Assembly (NCBI GenBank): GCA_036497285.1
Contig: DASXJR010000087.1
Location: forward strand, 1 to 24,962
DNA from: RYN-133 sp036497285
Lineage (GTDB): Bacteria; Actinomycetota; Actinomycetes; Mycobacteriales; Jatrophihabitantaceae
Length of the DNA: 24,962 bases
Direction of reading: 5' to 3'
The notes under the pieces are model-generated. The model was not told the DNA's origin, did not search any database, and worked only from the letters and a program-made list of their open reading frames with translations. The stretch's first letter is position 1. Every line of letters begins with the position of its first letter. This document shows, in pieces, positions 6,950 to 14,653 of this stretch. The position numbers and the translations under genes were made by a program.

Positions 6950-9359
6950 TCAGCACGGCGTCGAGCGACACACGCTTGGCGCTGAGGGCGCGGAAGTTGA
7001 ACGAACGCGTGGCCCGCGAGCCGCTGAAGAACGTCACGGTCTTGTAGCCGGGACGGGCCGACTGCAGGTCGATCGTGTTGATCCGGCGCCCGTCGCGGAA
7101 CACCCCGAGCCGTCCGCTGCCCGGGCCCGTGCGCACCCGCAGCGCGTACTTCGAGCCCAGCCCGGTGACCGTCGCGAGCGCGTTGACGGCGGCAGCGGAC
7201 AGGTCCGAGCCGCCGATGTCGGAACGGCTCAGACGCGGCTGCCACGAACTGCCGTACTTGAAGACCGTGTCGTCGAGCGGCACGGTCACGCGCCGGGTCG
7301 CGGGGTTGGACTGGTGCCCGCCGATGTCGCGCGCCTGAAGGGTGAGCTGGTACGTGGCGCCGGGCGTGCCGATGATCGAGCGGCTGTTGGAGGCCGGGAA
7401 CACGTAGTAGTTCGCCGCCGGCCGGCTCGCACCGACCCGTTTGATCACGACGTGGGTGCCGCCGAGCAGCCGCGGGTCGGCGCCCCGGGTGGCCGCCCAC
7501 GACGCGGCGATCGTGCGGTAGTTGCTCGCGTACCGGTTCGGCTCACGGAACCGGATGCCGCTGAGCACCGGGTGGTTCGGGTTCAGCACGAAACGCATCA
7601 CCGCCGGCCAGTACACCGCGCCCACGCCGGTGACGGTGTCGTATCCCGGCTGCGCATGCACCGAGGGATCGGTGCTGCGGTCGGCGTTCGCGCCGTTCTG
7701 TCCCGTCGTGATGTCGCGGACAGCCTTGTGCTGGTCGGTCACCCGCAGCCCTTGGGTGTTGCGGTACGCGGAGTAGAGGGCGCCGTGGATGTCGCCCACA
7801 CCGCGGAACCGGCCCTGCCCGGCGAGCGCGTTGGTCAGCAGCGCGGCCGACATCGGCGAGGACAGGCTGGTGCCGCCGATCTGCGCGTTGCCGGTGCATT
7901 CGCACTGTGCCTTGTCGGAGCTGTAGATCACGAACCCGGAGCGCGGTGCCGCATCGGCGGCGATGTCGGGCACAAGCCGCTTGGCCGTGCCGCGGAACGG
8001 CTTGTCGTTGATTGCCACCCGCTGGTAGCCCGGCACCGGGAACCCGCCGAAGGAGTTGGAGCCGTTCGGTGCGTACGCCGAGCCCGATTCGCCGCCGCCC
8101 GAGCCGCCGTTGCCGGCCAGTGACTGGCAGTCGGACGCGTCGATGCAGGTCCAGGCGCTTTCGCGCCAGTTCTTGCCGGTGTTGGAGGCGTTACTGGCCG
8201 CGTGCAGCCAGGTGCCGCCGACCGAGACGACGTACGGCGACGAGCCCGGGTAGTCGACGTCCGCGGTGCGATTGCCGTTGGCGCAGTCGTAGATGCCGGC
8301 GTCGCCGGATGACGAGAACACCGTCACCCCGGCCGCGGTGAGCGCGGCGAGGATCGGCTCCAGCGATTTGATCGCCCGGTAGCCGGTGCCGCTCTCACAC
8401 ATTCCCCACGAGCTGGACAGCGCCACGATGTGCGGGTTCTTCGCGGTGGCGAACTTGTTGCCGACGACGTCGTCGTAGACGTGGGCGAACACCGCGTTGA
8501 AGTGGGCTGTGCCGTCGTTCGGTGCGAAGTAGGCCTGCTGGTGCGCCGACGGTGCGGCGGACAGGATCGACTCCTGGTCGAGGTTGACCTCGATGTCGCC
8601 GCCGGTCTCGTCATCACCGATGCTCGGACCGCCTGCGATCTTGACGGCCTTGTAGTGCCCGTTCGCGACCGGATCGGCTATGCCGTGCAGCTGCGCGTAT
8701 TTGGTCAGATCGGCGGGCGTCTTGCTGTTGTTGAAATTGCCCGGGACCGGCCCGTAGAAGTTCGCGAGCTGCAAGGTGGCCACCGTGGCCGGGCCGTCGT
8801 GCATGCCTGTGGACGGCGTGGTGGTCGGCGGGGCGTAGGCGTTGCGGAAGCCCGGCCCGGCCAGCGTCGAGGTCGCGTGGTGATAGACGTTCGTACCCGC
8901 GTGCGACGGGAAGACCGCGACGACGCTCGACCTGAGGGCAACCGGGATTCGCGGCAGCGCGCGGGTAGCCGCCCGCTCCCGCGCGGCCTGAGTTCGTGCC
9001 TGGGTTGTCGGATCGGTGCCGAACAGTGCTCGCGCCGCGGGCTGCGGGCCGATTGCCGACACCGACCAAGCCGTCTCGTCGGTGATCCGGAACCCGGTCG
9101 CCCGCAGTGACCGGACGACCGCCGCGTGGGTGGCCGCGCTCGGGACCAACTTCGCCAGAGCGTCCAGGCGCGCCGAGCGCGACATGTCGTGCGCGCCTGC
9201 GAGTCGGCGCAGCCCGGCGAGGTCGGGCGCCTTCAGGAAAGCTGTGACCGCCTCCGCCCCGTCGCTGCCGCGTGCTGTGGCCGGAGCGATCGCCCCTGCT
9301 ATCGAGGCGGCGAGGACGGCGGCCAGTACGACCGGCAGGGCGCGGGGGCGGCGATGCAT
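6939..9359 (-). CDS. Secreted S53 (sedolisin/kumamolisin) serine-carboxyl peptidase
   Basis: The predicted length is 806 residues. A signal peptide (~1-30) is followed by a pro-kumamolisin activation domain (~30-170) and the catalytic domain (~170-590). The S53 residues are present: E257 and D261 in GGDIEVNLDQE, oxyanion D353 in SSSGDAG, and nucleophile S498 in GGTSLSSP. The calcium-site segments DITTGQNG and TVTGVGA follow. Paired cysteines (CESGTG, YDCANG, WTCIDASDC, CECTG) suit an exported protein. The final ~210 residues are a beta-rich extension (VIKRVGASRPAANYYVFP... LDDTVFKYGSSWQP) not found in minimal sedolisins, perhaps an attachment or substrate-binding domain. Family members cleave proteins at acidic pH. 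The ATG start is supported by the signal peptide. Confidence 0.95.
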   Translation of the reverse strand: MHRRPRALPVVLAAVLAASIAGAIAPATARGSDGAEAVTAFLKAPDLAGLRRLAGAHDMSRSARLDALAKLVPSAATHAAVVRSLRATGFRITDETAWSVSAIGPQPAARALFGTDPTTQARTQAARERAATRALPRIPVALRSSVVAVFPSHAGTNVYHHATSTLAGPGFRNAYAPPTTTPSTGMHDGPATVATLQLANFYGPVPGNFNNSKTPADLTKYAQLHGIADPVANGHYKAVKIAGGPSIGDDETGGDIEVNLDQESILSAAPSAHQQAYFAPNDGTAHFNAVFAHVYDDVVGNKFATAKNPHIVALSSSWGMCESGTGYRAIKSLEPILAALTAAGVTVFSSSGDAGIYDCANGNRTADVDYPGSSPYVVSVGGTWLHAASNASNTGKNWRESAWTCIDASDCQSLAGNGGSGGGESGSAYAPNGSNSFGGFPVPGYQRVAINDKPFRGTAKRLVPDIAADAAPRSGFVIYSSDKAQCECTGNAQIGGTSLSSPMSAALLTNALAGQGRFRGVGDIHGALYSAYRNTQGLRVTDQHKAVRDITTGQNGANADRSTDPSVHAQPGYDTVTGVGAVYWPAVMRFVLNPNHPVLSGIRFREPNRYASNYRTIAASWAATRGADPRLLGGTHVVIKRVGASRPAANYYVFPASNSRSIIGTPGATYQLTLQARDIGGHQSNPATRRVTVPLDDTVFKYGSSWQPRLSRSDIGGSDLSAAAVNALATVTGLGSKYALRVRTGPGSGRLGVFRDGRRINTIDLQSARPGYKTVTFFSGSRATRSFNFRALSAKRVSLDAVLITY

Positions 9360-9407
9360 GGCGACGAGAGTCTCATGCCACCCCGACGTTTCCGAAAACC
9401 GCCGGCG

Positions 9408-9791
9408 TTAGCGTGCCGCATCGATCGGCTCGCCGTGCGCCGAAGCACGCGCCGCGCGGGTGACGAAGTGCTCGGCGACGAAGGACATCGTCGGGATCGT
9501 GCCCGCAAGCATGACCGCCGCGAACCGCGGCAGCGGCCAGCGCAGCTTCACCCCAAGGATGGCCGTCACGATCACGTACACCAGGTACAGGTAGCCGTGC
9601 CCGACCCAGATGAAGCCCGTCCACGGCTCCATGTGCGGCACGCCCAGCCCTTTCAGCACCAGCGCGAGACAGCCGGCCAGCAGCACGACGCCGGTGACGA
9701 AGGCCATGATCCGGTACCGGGTCAGCGCGCCGCCGGCGGCGGCGATGCGATCGGCAGGGACGGGCGGCTGGGCGAAGGACAGCTCAGCCAT
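9408..9791 (-). CDS. DUF3817 integral membrane protein
   Basis: The predicted length is 127 residues. It has three or four hydrophobic segments (~27-46, 56-80, 87-106), with the DUF3817 signature region EPWTGFIWVGHGYLYLVYV and LRWPLPRF. It sits in the cytoplasmic membrane and has no known biochemical role. The start overlaps the stop of the upstream two-TM gene by 8 bp, so the two are co-translated. I recall this pair recurring in actinobacterial genomes. Confidence 0.88.
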   Translation of the reverse strand: MAELSFAQPPVPADRIAAAGGALTRYRIMAFVTGVVLLAGCLALVLKGLGVPHMEPWTGFIWVGHGYLYLVYVIVTAILGVKLRWPLPRFAAVMLAGTIPTMSFVAEHFVTRAARASAHGEPIDAAR

Positions 9792-10167
9792 GCTCGGGCC
9801 GATTCAGCGAGCGCAGGTAGGCGTTGTAGCGCTCCAGCTCCGGGTCGTCAGTGCTGTCGACGGCGGTGGGCATCACGTAGCGACGGTAGGCGACCGGCCG
9901 CTGCTCCTCGGCGGGAGGTTGCGAACGTGTGACCGGCTCGCCATGCGCGCGGTCGCGGACGATCCGTCCCCAGATCACCAACGCAGCGGCGGTGAACGCC
10001 CACCACTGCAGCGCGTACCCGAAGTTCTGCAGGCTGAAGCCCTTGTGCTCGGAGACGGTCAGCTGCCAGCGGCCCAGCAGCACCATCGTCACGGCCGCCG
10101 CGAGCACGATCACATGCCCGGCCAGCCAGCGAGGGTGCCAGGCGAAGCGGTACGACCGCGCAGCCAT
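9784..10167 (-). CDS. Conserved two-TM membrane protein
   Basis: The predicted length is 127 residues. There are two hydrophobic helices (~13-33 and ~47-65) and a polar tail ending in DDPELERYNAYLRSLNR, a motif I recall from actinobacterial relatives paired with DUF3817. The start HPRWLAGHV...LGRWQL loosely resembles the first TM helix of SURF1, but the rest of SURF1 is missing. Relatives are sometimes labelled 'glucitol operon regulator', which the sequence does not support because no HTH is seen. The ATG is 4 nt after the copper ATPase stop codon, so it probably shares that transcript. Confidence 0.75.
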   Translation of the reverse strand: MAARSYRFAWHPRWLAGHVIVLAAAVTMVLLGRWQLTVSEHKGFSLQNFGYALQWWAFTAAALVIWGRIVRDRAHGEPVTRSQPPAEEQRPVAYRRYVMPTAVDSTDDPELERYNAYLRSLNRPEHG

Positions 10168-10171
10168 GCTT

Positions 10172-12238
10172 CTAGCGTAGATGCCGTAGCCGCAGACTGT
10201 TCCCGACGACGAGCACCGAGCTCGCTGCCATCGCTGCGCCGGCGATCATCGGATTGAGCAGGCCGAAAGCGGCCACCGGGATCGCGGCCACGTTGTAAGC
10301 GAACGCCCAGAACAAATTGGCCTTGATCACTCGCAGCGTGCGGCGCGAGACGGTCACCGCGGTCGCCACGGCGGTCAGGTCGTCGCGCACCAGGGTCAGG
10401 TCGGACGCGTGGATCGCGACGTCCGTCCCCGCGCCCATCGCGATGCCCAGATCGGCCTGCACCAGGGCCGCGGCGTCGTTGGTGCCGTCGCCGACCATCG
10501 CCACGGTGCGTCCCTCGGCCTGCAGGCCCTTGATGACCGCGACCTTCTCGGCCGGCAGTACGTCGGCGATCACCTGCGCGATGCCGACCTCGCGGGCGAC
10601 GGGCTCGGCGGCCGACGCGGTGTCGCCGGTGAGCAGGACGGGCTGCAGCCCCAGTCGCTCGAGTTGCTCGACGGCGGCCCGGCTCGTCGGCTTCACCGTG
10701 TCGCCGATTTCAAGGGCGATCCGGGCCGCGCCGTCCCACCCGCCGAGCACGACCGTGCCGCCGGCGGCGAACGCCAGCTCGGCCGGCACGGTGAGCTGGT
10801 CGGCGACCCAGGACGGCCGTCCGGCCACCACCGCGTGCCCGTCGACCGTGCCCGTGACGCCGAGTCCGGGGACGGAGCGGAAGTCGCGCACGTCGGGCAG
10901 TGGCCCGTCCGCGTGTTTCGCGATGGCCGCGGCAATCGGGTGTTCCGACGCCGCCTCGAGCGCGGCCACGAGGCGGACTGCCTCCGGGTCGCCGGTGACG
11001 CGGTGCACGGTCATGACGCCGGTGGTCACGGTGCCGGTCTTGTCGAGCACCACGGTGTCGACGCGCCGGGTCGATTCGAGCACCTCGGGGCCGTTGATCA
11101 CGATGCCCAGTTGGGCGGCGCGGCCCGTCCCGGCAAGCAAGGCGGTCGGGGTGGCGAGGCCGAGTGCGCAGGGGCAGGCGACCACCAACACGGCGACGGC
11201 GGCGGTGAACGCATCGCTCGCCGGGTAGCCGGCGAGCAGCCAGGCCGCGAGCGTCACGACGGTGAACGCGAGCACGACCGGCACGAAGACCGCGGACACC
11301 CGATCGGCCAGCCGCTGCACCGGGGCCTTGCCGCTCTGCGCCCGCTCGACCAGCGCGGTCAGCTGGGCGAGCGCGGTGTCGGCGCCGACTCGCGTGGCGC
11401 GCACCACCACCCGTCCCGACCCGTTGAGCGTGCCGCCGGTGACCTCGCCGCCGACCGTCTTGTCCACCGGCAGCGCCTCGCCGGTGAGCATCGACTCGTC
11501 GACTGTCGAGACGCCGTCGATCACGACTGCGTCGGTGGCGAACTTCTCCCCGGGCCGCACCACGAACTCGTCGCCCACTCGCAGGTGCTCGACCGGCATG
11601 TCGGCCTCGACACCGCCGCGGCGCACCCGGGCGGTCTTCGCGCCCAGGTCGAGCAGTGCGCGCAAGGCTGCTCCGGACGCGCGCCGGGCCCGCGCCTCGA
11701 GGGTGCGGCCGAGCAGCAGGAACACGGTGACGGTGCCGGCGACCTCGAAGTAGCGGTCGGCGCCGGTGGCGATGGCGACGGTCGACCACGTCCACGATGC
11801 GGCGATGCCGAGGCTGACCAGGGTGTCCATCGTGGAGGCGCCGTGCCGGGCGTTGATCAGCGCGGCGCGGTGGAACGGATAGGCGCCGTAGAGCGCGATG
11901 GGCGTGGCGAGTGCGAACTCGAGCCAGGCATTGCCCCCGGTGAGCATCGCGACGACCACCAGCGCGGCGGCCAGTGGCGCGGAAACGATCAGCCGGCGGA
12001 TCAGCCCACGCCGGTCGTAGTCGTCCTGCTGCTGCCGGCCCTGCCGCGGACTCGCCTGATAGCCGGCCGACTCGACCGCCTTGATCATCGCCTCGAGCGG
12101 GGCGTCGCCGGTTACCATGGCAGTTTCGGTGGCCAGGTTGACGCTGGCGTGCACCCCGGCGATCGCGTTGAGCTTGTTCTCGACGCGCCGCACGCAGGCA
12201 GCGCACGTCATGCCCTTGACGTCGAGCTGCACGACCAT
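10172..12238 (-). CDS. copA: Cu(+)-exporting P1B-type ATPase
   Basis: The predicted length is 688 residues. An N-terminal heavy-metal-associated domain has GMTC12AAC15. About eight TM helices follow, with the actuator TGE motif (ESMLTGEALP). The transport motif is C355-P-C357 in ACPCALGLATP, the phosphorylated Asp is D399 in DKTGT, the P1B signature is SEHPIAAA, and the hinge is GDGTNDAAAL. The last two helices carry YN and MAASS residues typical of the Cu(+)/Ag(+) subgroup (P1B-1), so it exports monovalent copper using ATP. The ATG at 12238 directly precedes the HMA domain. Longer in-frame starts would run antisense through the exonuclease gene. A CsoR-like operator overlaps its -10 box. Confidence 0.95.
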   Translation of the reverse strand: MVVQLDVKGMTCAACVRRVENKLNAIAGVHASVNLATETAMVTGDAPLEAMIKAVESAGYQASPRQGRQQQDDYDRRGLIRRLIVSAPLAAALVVVAMLTGGNAWLEFALATPIALYGAYPFHRAALINARHGASTMDTLVSLGIAASWTWSTVAIATGADRYFEVAGTVTVFLLLGRTLEARARRASGAALRALLDLGAKTARVRRGGVEADMPVEHLRVGDEFVVRPGEKFATDAVVIDGVSTVDESMLTGEALPVDKTVGGEVTGGTLNGSGRVVVRATRVGADTALAQLTALVERAQSGKAPVQRLADRVSAVFVPVVLAFTVVTLAAWLLAGYPASDAFTAAVAVLVVACPCALGLATPTALLAGTGRAAQLGIVINGPEVLESTRRVDTVVLDKTGTVTTGVMTVHRVTGDPEAVRLVAALEAASEHPIAAAIAKHADGPLPDVRDFRSVPGLGVTGTVDGHAVVAGRPSWVADQLTVPAELAFAAGGTVVLGGWDGAARIALEIGDTVKPTSRAAVEQLERLGLQPVLLTGDTASAAEPVAREVGIAQVIADVLPAEKVAVIKGLQAEGRTVAMVGDGTNDAAALVQADLGIAMGAGTDVAIHASDLTLVRDDLTAVATAVTVSRRTLRVIKANLFWAFAYNVAAIPVAAFGLLNPMIAGAAMAASSVLVVGNSLRLRHLR

Positions 12239-12244
12239 GATCCG

Positions 12245-12264
12245 ATCATACCCGGTGGGGGTAT
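12245..12264 (-). promoter_or_regulatory. copA promoter with a CsoR-like operator
   Basis: On the minus strand ATACCC-CCACC-GGGTAT (12264-12248) is a perfect 6+6 inverted repeat. A TACCC...GGGTA core with a C-rich centre is the kind of site bound by CsoR-family copper repressors. Its last three bases are the first three of TATGAT (12250-12245), a near-perfect -10 box that ends 6 nt before the ATG. Bound repressor would block the polymerase, and the transcript would be leaderless. No csoR gene is in the window. Confidence 0.7.
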
Positions 12265-12271
12265 CGGCGAT

Positions 12272-12277
12272 TAGGCT
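12272..12277 (+). promoter_or_regulatory. -10 box of the exonuclease gene
   Basis: TAGGCT lies exactly 6 nt before the GTG at 12284. No SD is present, so a leaderless transcript is likely. It is divergent from the copA promoter and only 8 bp from the CsoR-like repeat. Confidence 0.5.
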
Positions 12278-12283
12278 GGCGGG

Positions 12284-13072
12284 GTGCGCATCGCCACGTG
12301 GAACGTCAACTCGGTGACCGCCCGGCTGCCGCGGCTGACCGACTGGCTCGGTTCGGTCGAGCCGGACGTCGTCTGCCTGCAAGAGATCAAGACCTCGGAC
12401 GAGACGTTCCCGTCGTCGCTCGGCGCGCTGGGCTACGAGGCGGCGACGTACGGGACGGGACGATGGAACGGGGTCGCGATCCTGAGCCGGGTGGGGATCA
12501 CGGACGAGCGGCGCGGGCTGCTCGACGAACCGGGCTACCAGCCGGAGGACGCGATGTTCGCCTCGACCGAGCCGCGCGCGCTCGGTGCGACGTGCGGCGG
12601 CCTGCGGGTGTGGACGGTGTACGTGCCTAATGGCCGCGAGGTCGGTCATCCGCACTACGAGTACAAGCTGTCCTGGCTCGCGGCGTTGCACGCGACGGTC
12701 GCGGCGGAGTTGGGCGAGCGGTTCGTCGTGATGGGCGACTTCAACATCGCGCCGACCGACGACGACGTCTGGGATCCGGCGGCCGTGCACGGCGGTACCC
12801 ACATCAGCGAGCCGGAACGTGCCGCGCTGGCCTCGCTGCGGTCGCTGGGGTTGACCGACGTCGTGCCGCGCGCGCTGAAGTACGACACCCCGTACACCTA
12901 CTGGGACTACCGGGCCGGGATGTTCCACAAGAACATGGGCATGCGCATCGACCTGGTGTACGCAAGCGCGGCGGTCGCAGGCGCAGTGACCGACGCCTAC
13001 GTCGACCGCGACGCGCGCAAGGGCACCGGCCCGTCCGACCACGCCCCGGTCGTCGTCGACCTCACGCTCTGA
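12284..13072 (+). CDS. xth: Exodeoxyribonuclease III (AP endonuclease family)
   Basis: The predicted length is 262 residues, typical of ExoIII. It shows the endonuclease/exonuclease/phosphatase-fold motifs: MRIATWNVNSV with metal-site Asn, CLQEIKT with the catalytic Glu, GDFNIAP with Asp/Asn, and the terminal GPSDHAPVVVDL with the Asp-His pair. It cuts DNA at abasic sites and removes 3' blocks in base-excision repair. The GTG start is chosen because it begins the first strand of the fold and lies 6 nt after a -10 box. It is a stand-alone gene, divergent from copA and convergent with dfrA. Confidence 0.95.
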   Translation: MRIATWNVNSVTARLPRLTDWLGSVEPDVVCLQEIKTSDETFPSSLGALGYEAATYGTGRWNGVAILSRVGITDERRGLLDEPGYQPEDAMFASTEPRALGATCGGLRVWTVYVPNGREVGHPHYEYKLSWLAALHATVAAELGERFVVMGDFNIAPTDDDVWDPAAVHGGTHISEPERAALASLRSLGLTDVVPRALKYDTPYTYWDYRAGMFHKNMGMRIDLVYASAAVAGAVTDAYVDRDARKGTGPSDHAPVVVDLTL

Positions 13073-13073
13073 C

Positions 13074-13132
13074 CGTCTTGGCCCCGTAGCAGGGCGGCGC
13101 GCGGCGTGTCGCCCTGCTACGGGGCCAAGACG
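13074..13132. terminator. Perfect 23-bp inverted repeat, bidirectional terminator
   Basis: The left arm is 13074-13096 and the right arm is 13110-13132, with a 13-nt GC-rich loop. The arms match over all 23 bp and begin CGTCTTGGCCCCG. The left arm starts 2 nt after the xth stop. The dfrA stop codon (13117-13119) lies inside the right arm. There is no long T-tract. Confidence 0.8.
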
Positions 13133-13596
13133 CGGGAGTAGCGCAGCCAGCGGAAGGTGGGGCCGGCGCTCGAGCGCTGCCAGCCGCCGTCGCGCTCGAG
13201 CTGCCAGCTGTCGTCGAGCTCGGGCGCGCGCACGTCGCCGTCGTGGGCGGCGCTCAGCTCGGTCACCTCGAGCACGTCCGCGCGCGGCAGGGCGGCGGCG
13301 TACACGTCCGCGCCACCGATCACCCAGACGTCACCGACGAGCGCTTCGTCCAGGTCGTGCGCAACTTCGGCGCCCTCGGCCGTCCACGTCACGCACCGGG
13401 TGAGCACGACGTTGCGGCGCCCGGGCAGCGGACGGAACCGGGGCGGCAGCGAGTCCCAGGTGCGCCGGCCCATCACGACGGTCGAACCGGTAGTGACCTC
13501 GCGGAAGTGCTTCATGTCCTCGGGGATGTGCCACGGGATGCCGTGGTCACGGCCGATGACGCCGTTCGCCGCCTGGGCCCAGATCAGGCCGATCAA
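13117..13596 (-). CDS. dfrA: Dihydrofolate reductase
   Basis: The predicted length is 159 residues. It reduces dihydrofolate to tetrahydrofolate with NADPH. Motifs seen are IGLIWAQAANGVIGRDHGIPWHIPED (W22, catalytic D27), VVMGRRTWDSLP, GRRNVVLTR, and VIGGADVYAAALP. The start is placed at TTG 13596, where the family's usual N-terminus (M-I-G-L-I-W) begins. No ATG or GTG precedes it in frame after the thyA stop. A 17-codon ATG frame (13593-13646) ends in a TGA that overlaps this TTG. It follows thyA by 59 nt, the usual pairing, since ThyA makes the dihydrofolate that this enzyme recycles. Confidence 0.93.
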   Translation of the reverse strand: MIGLIWAQAANGVIGRDHGIPWHIPEDMKHFREVTTGSTVVMGRRTWDSLPPRFRPLPGRRNVVLTRCVTWTAEGAEVAHDLDEALVGDVWVIGGADVYAAALPRADVLEVTELSAAHDGDVRAPELDDSWQLERDGGWQRSSAGPTFRWLRYSRVLAP

Positions 13597-13655
13597 CGCC
13601 GGGGCCCCCGGGAAATCGCGGAGTGTTCTTTGCGGAGCGATTTCATGGAAGTGGT

Positions 13656-14456
13656 CTACACCGCAACCGGGGCTTTGATGCCTGGGTGGTGCCGGTAGCC
13701 GATCACGTCGAAGTGCTCGTAGCCGTACTCGAACAGCGACGGCGCCGGGCGCAGCGCCAGCGTGGGGAACGGGAACGCCTCCCGGGACAGCTGCAGCTGA
13801 ACCTGCTCGACGTGGTTGTCGTAGATATGACAGTCGCCGCCGGTCCAGACGAAGTCGCCGACGTCCAGGCCGACCTGCGCGGCGACCATGTGCGTCAGCA
13901 ACGCGTAGGAGGCGATGTTGAACGGCACACCGAGGAACAGGTCGGCGCTGCGCTGGTAGAGCTGGCAGGACAGCTTGCCGTCGGCCACGTAGAACTGGAA
14001 GAACGCGTGGCACGGCGGCAACGCCATGTTCTCGATCTCGCCGACGTTCCACGCGCTCACGATCAGTCGGCGCGAGTTCGGGTTGGCGCGTAATTGCTCG
14101 AGCACGGCGCTGATCTGGTCGATGTGCCGCCCGTCCGGGGTGGGCCACGAGCGCCATTGCACGCCGTAGACGGGCCCGAGCTCGCCGGTCGATGAGGCCC
14201 ACTCGTCCCAGATCGTGACGCCGTGCTCCTGCAACCAGCGCACGTTCGAGTCGCCGCGCAGGAACCAGAGCAGTTCGTAGGCGACCGAACGGAAGTGCAC
14301 CCGCTTGGTGGTGACAAGGGGGAAGCCCTGCGCCAGGTCGTAGCGCAACTGGTGGCCGAACACCGAGCGGGTGCCGGTGCCGGTGCGGTCGTCCTTGTGG
14401 GTGCCTTGCTCGAGCACGTGCCGCAGCAGGTCTTCGTACTGGGTGTCGACCGCCAT
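13656..14456 (-). CDS. thyA: Thymidylate synthase
   Basis: The predicted length is 266 residues, the usual ThyA size. It converts dUMP and methylene-tetrahydrofolate to dTMP and dihydrofolate. It shows the N-terminal DDRTGTGTRSVFGHQLRYDL, the catalytic C149 in LPPCHAFFQFYV, the following QLYQRSADLFLGVPFNIASYALL, and the C-terminal PGIKAPVAV. The ATG at 14456 is preferred over an upstream GTG/ATG extension because it matches the family N-terminus and because TAGGCT lies 7 nt upstream. It is transcribed together with dfrA. Confidence 0.97.
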   Translation of the reverse strand: MAVDTQYEDLLRHVLEQGTHKDDRTGTGTRSVFGHQLRYDLAQGFPLVTTKRVHFRSVAYELLWFLRGDSNVRWLQEHGVTIWDEWASSTGELGPVYGVQWRSWPTPDGRHIDQISAVLEQLRANPNSRRLIVSAWNVGEIENMALPPCHAFFQFYVADGKLSCQLYQRSADLFLGVPFNIASYALLTHMVAAQVGLDVGDFVWTGGDCHIYDNHVEQVQLQLSREAFPFPTLALRPAPSLFEYGYEHFDVIGYRHHPGIKAPVAV

Positions 14457-14463
14457 GGGCCGC

Positions 14464-14469
14464 AGCCTA
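14464..14469 (-). promoter_or_regulatory. -10 box of thyA
   Basis: On the minus strand TAGGCT ends 7 nt before the thyA ATG. It is the same hexamer as at the xth gene. No SD is evident, so the transcript is probably leaderless or has a leader of only a base or so. Confidence 0.45.
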
Positions 14470-14506
14470 ATCGCTGCGACCACGTCTCCCCCGCCGCCAG
14501 GTCCGC

Positions 14507-14548
14507 TTTTGGCGGCGTGCCGCCGTTATCACGGGTACGCCGCCAAAA
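14507..14548. repeat. Inverted repeat between thyA and the sugar porter gene
   Basis: TTTTGGCGGCGT (14507-14518) is perfectly complementary to ACGCCGCCAAAA (14537-14548) around an 18-nt loop. It lies between divergent genes, 105 nt before the porter start. There is no trailing T-tract, so an operator or leader structure is more likely than a terminator. Confidence 0.5.
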
Positions 14549-14653
14549 CCGGCTATTGGGCGGCGGCGACAACGACGTTATGTCCGGTTTCGACGAAAGC
14601 GGAGCCGGGTACGCACTTGGGCAGTAAACAATCGAAGAGGGAAGCCGGTTGCG

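Noticed and set aside
9784..10167. Annotation as a glucitol operon regulator or SURF1
   Set aside because: There is no HTH, and beyond the first helix it lacks SURF1 features and length.
10409..12274. A 621-codon plus-strand open frame opposite copA
   Set aside because: It is His/Arg/Gly-rich without motifs, while the minus strand shows every P-type ATPase motif.
12239..13042. A 268-codon N-terminal extension of copA
   Set aside because: It runs antisense through the exonuclease III gene. The HMA domain begins at the ATG at 12238, right after a -10 box.
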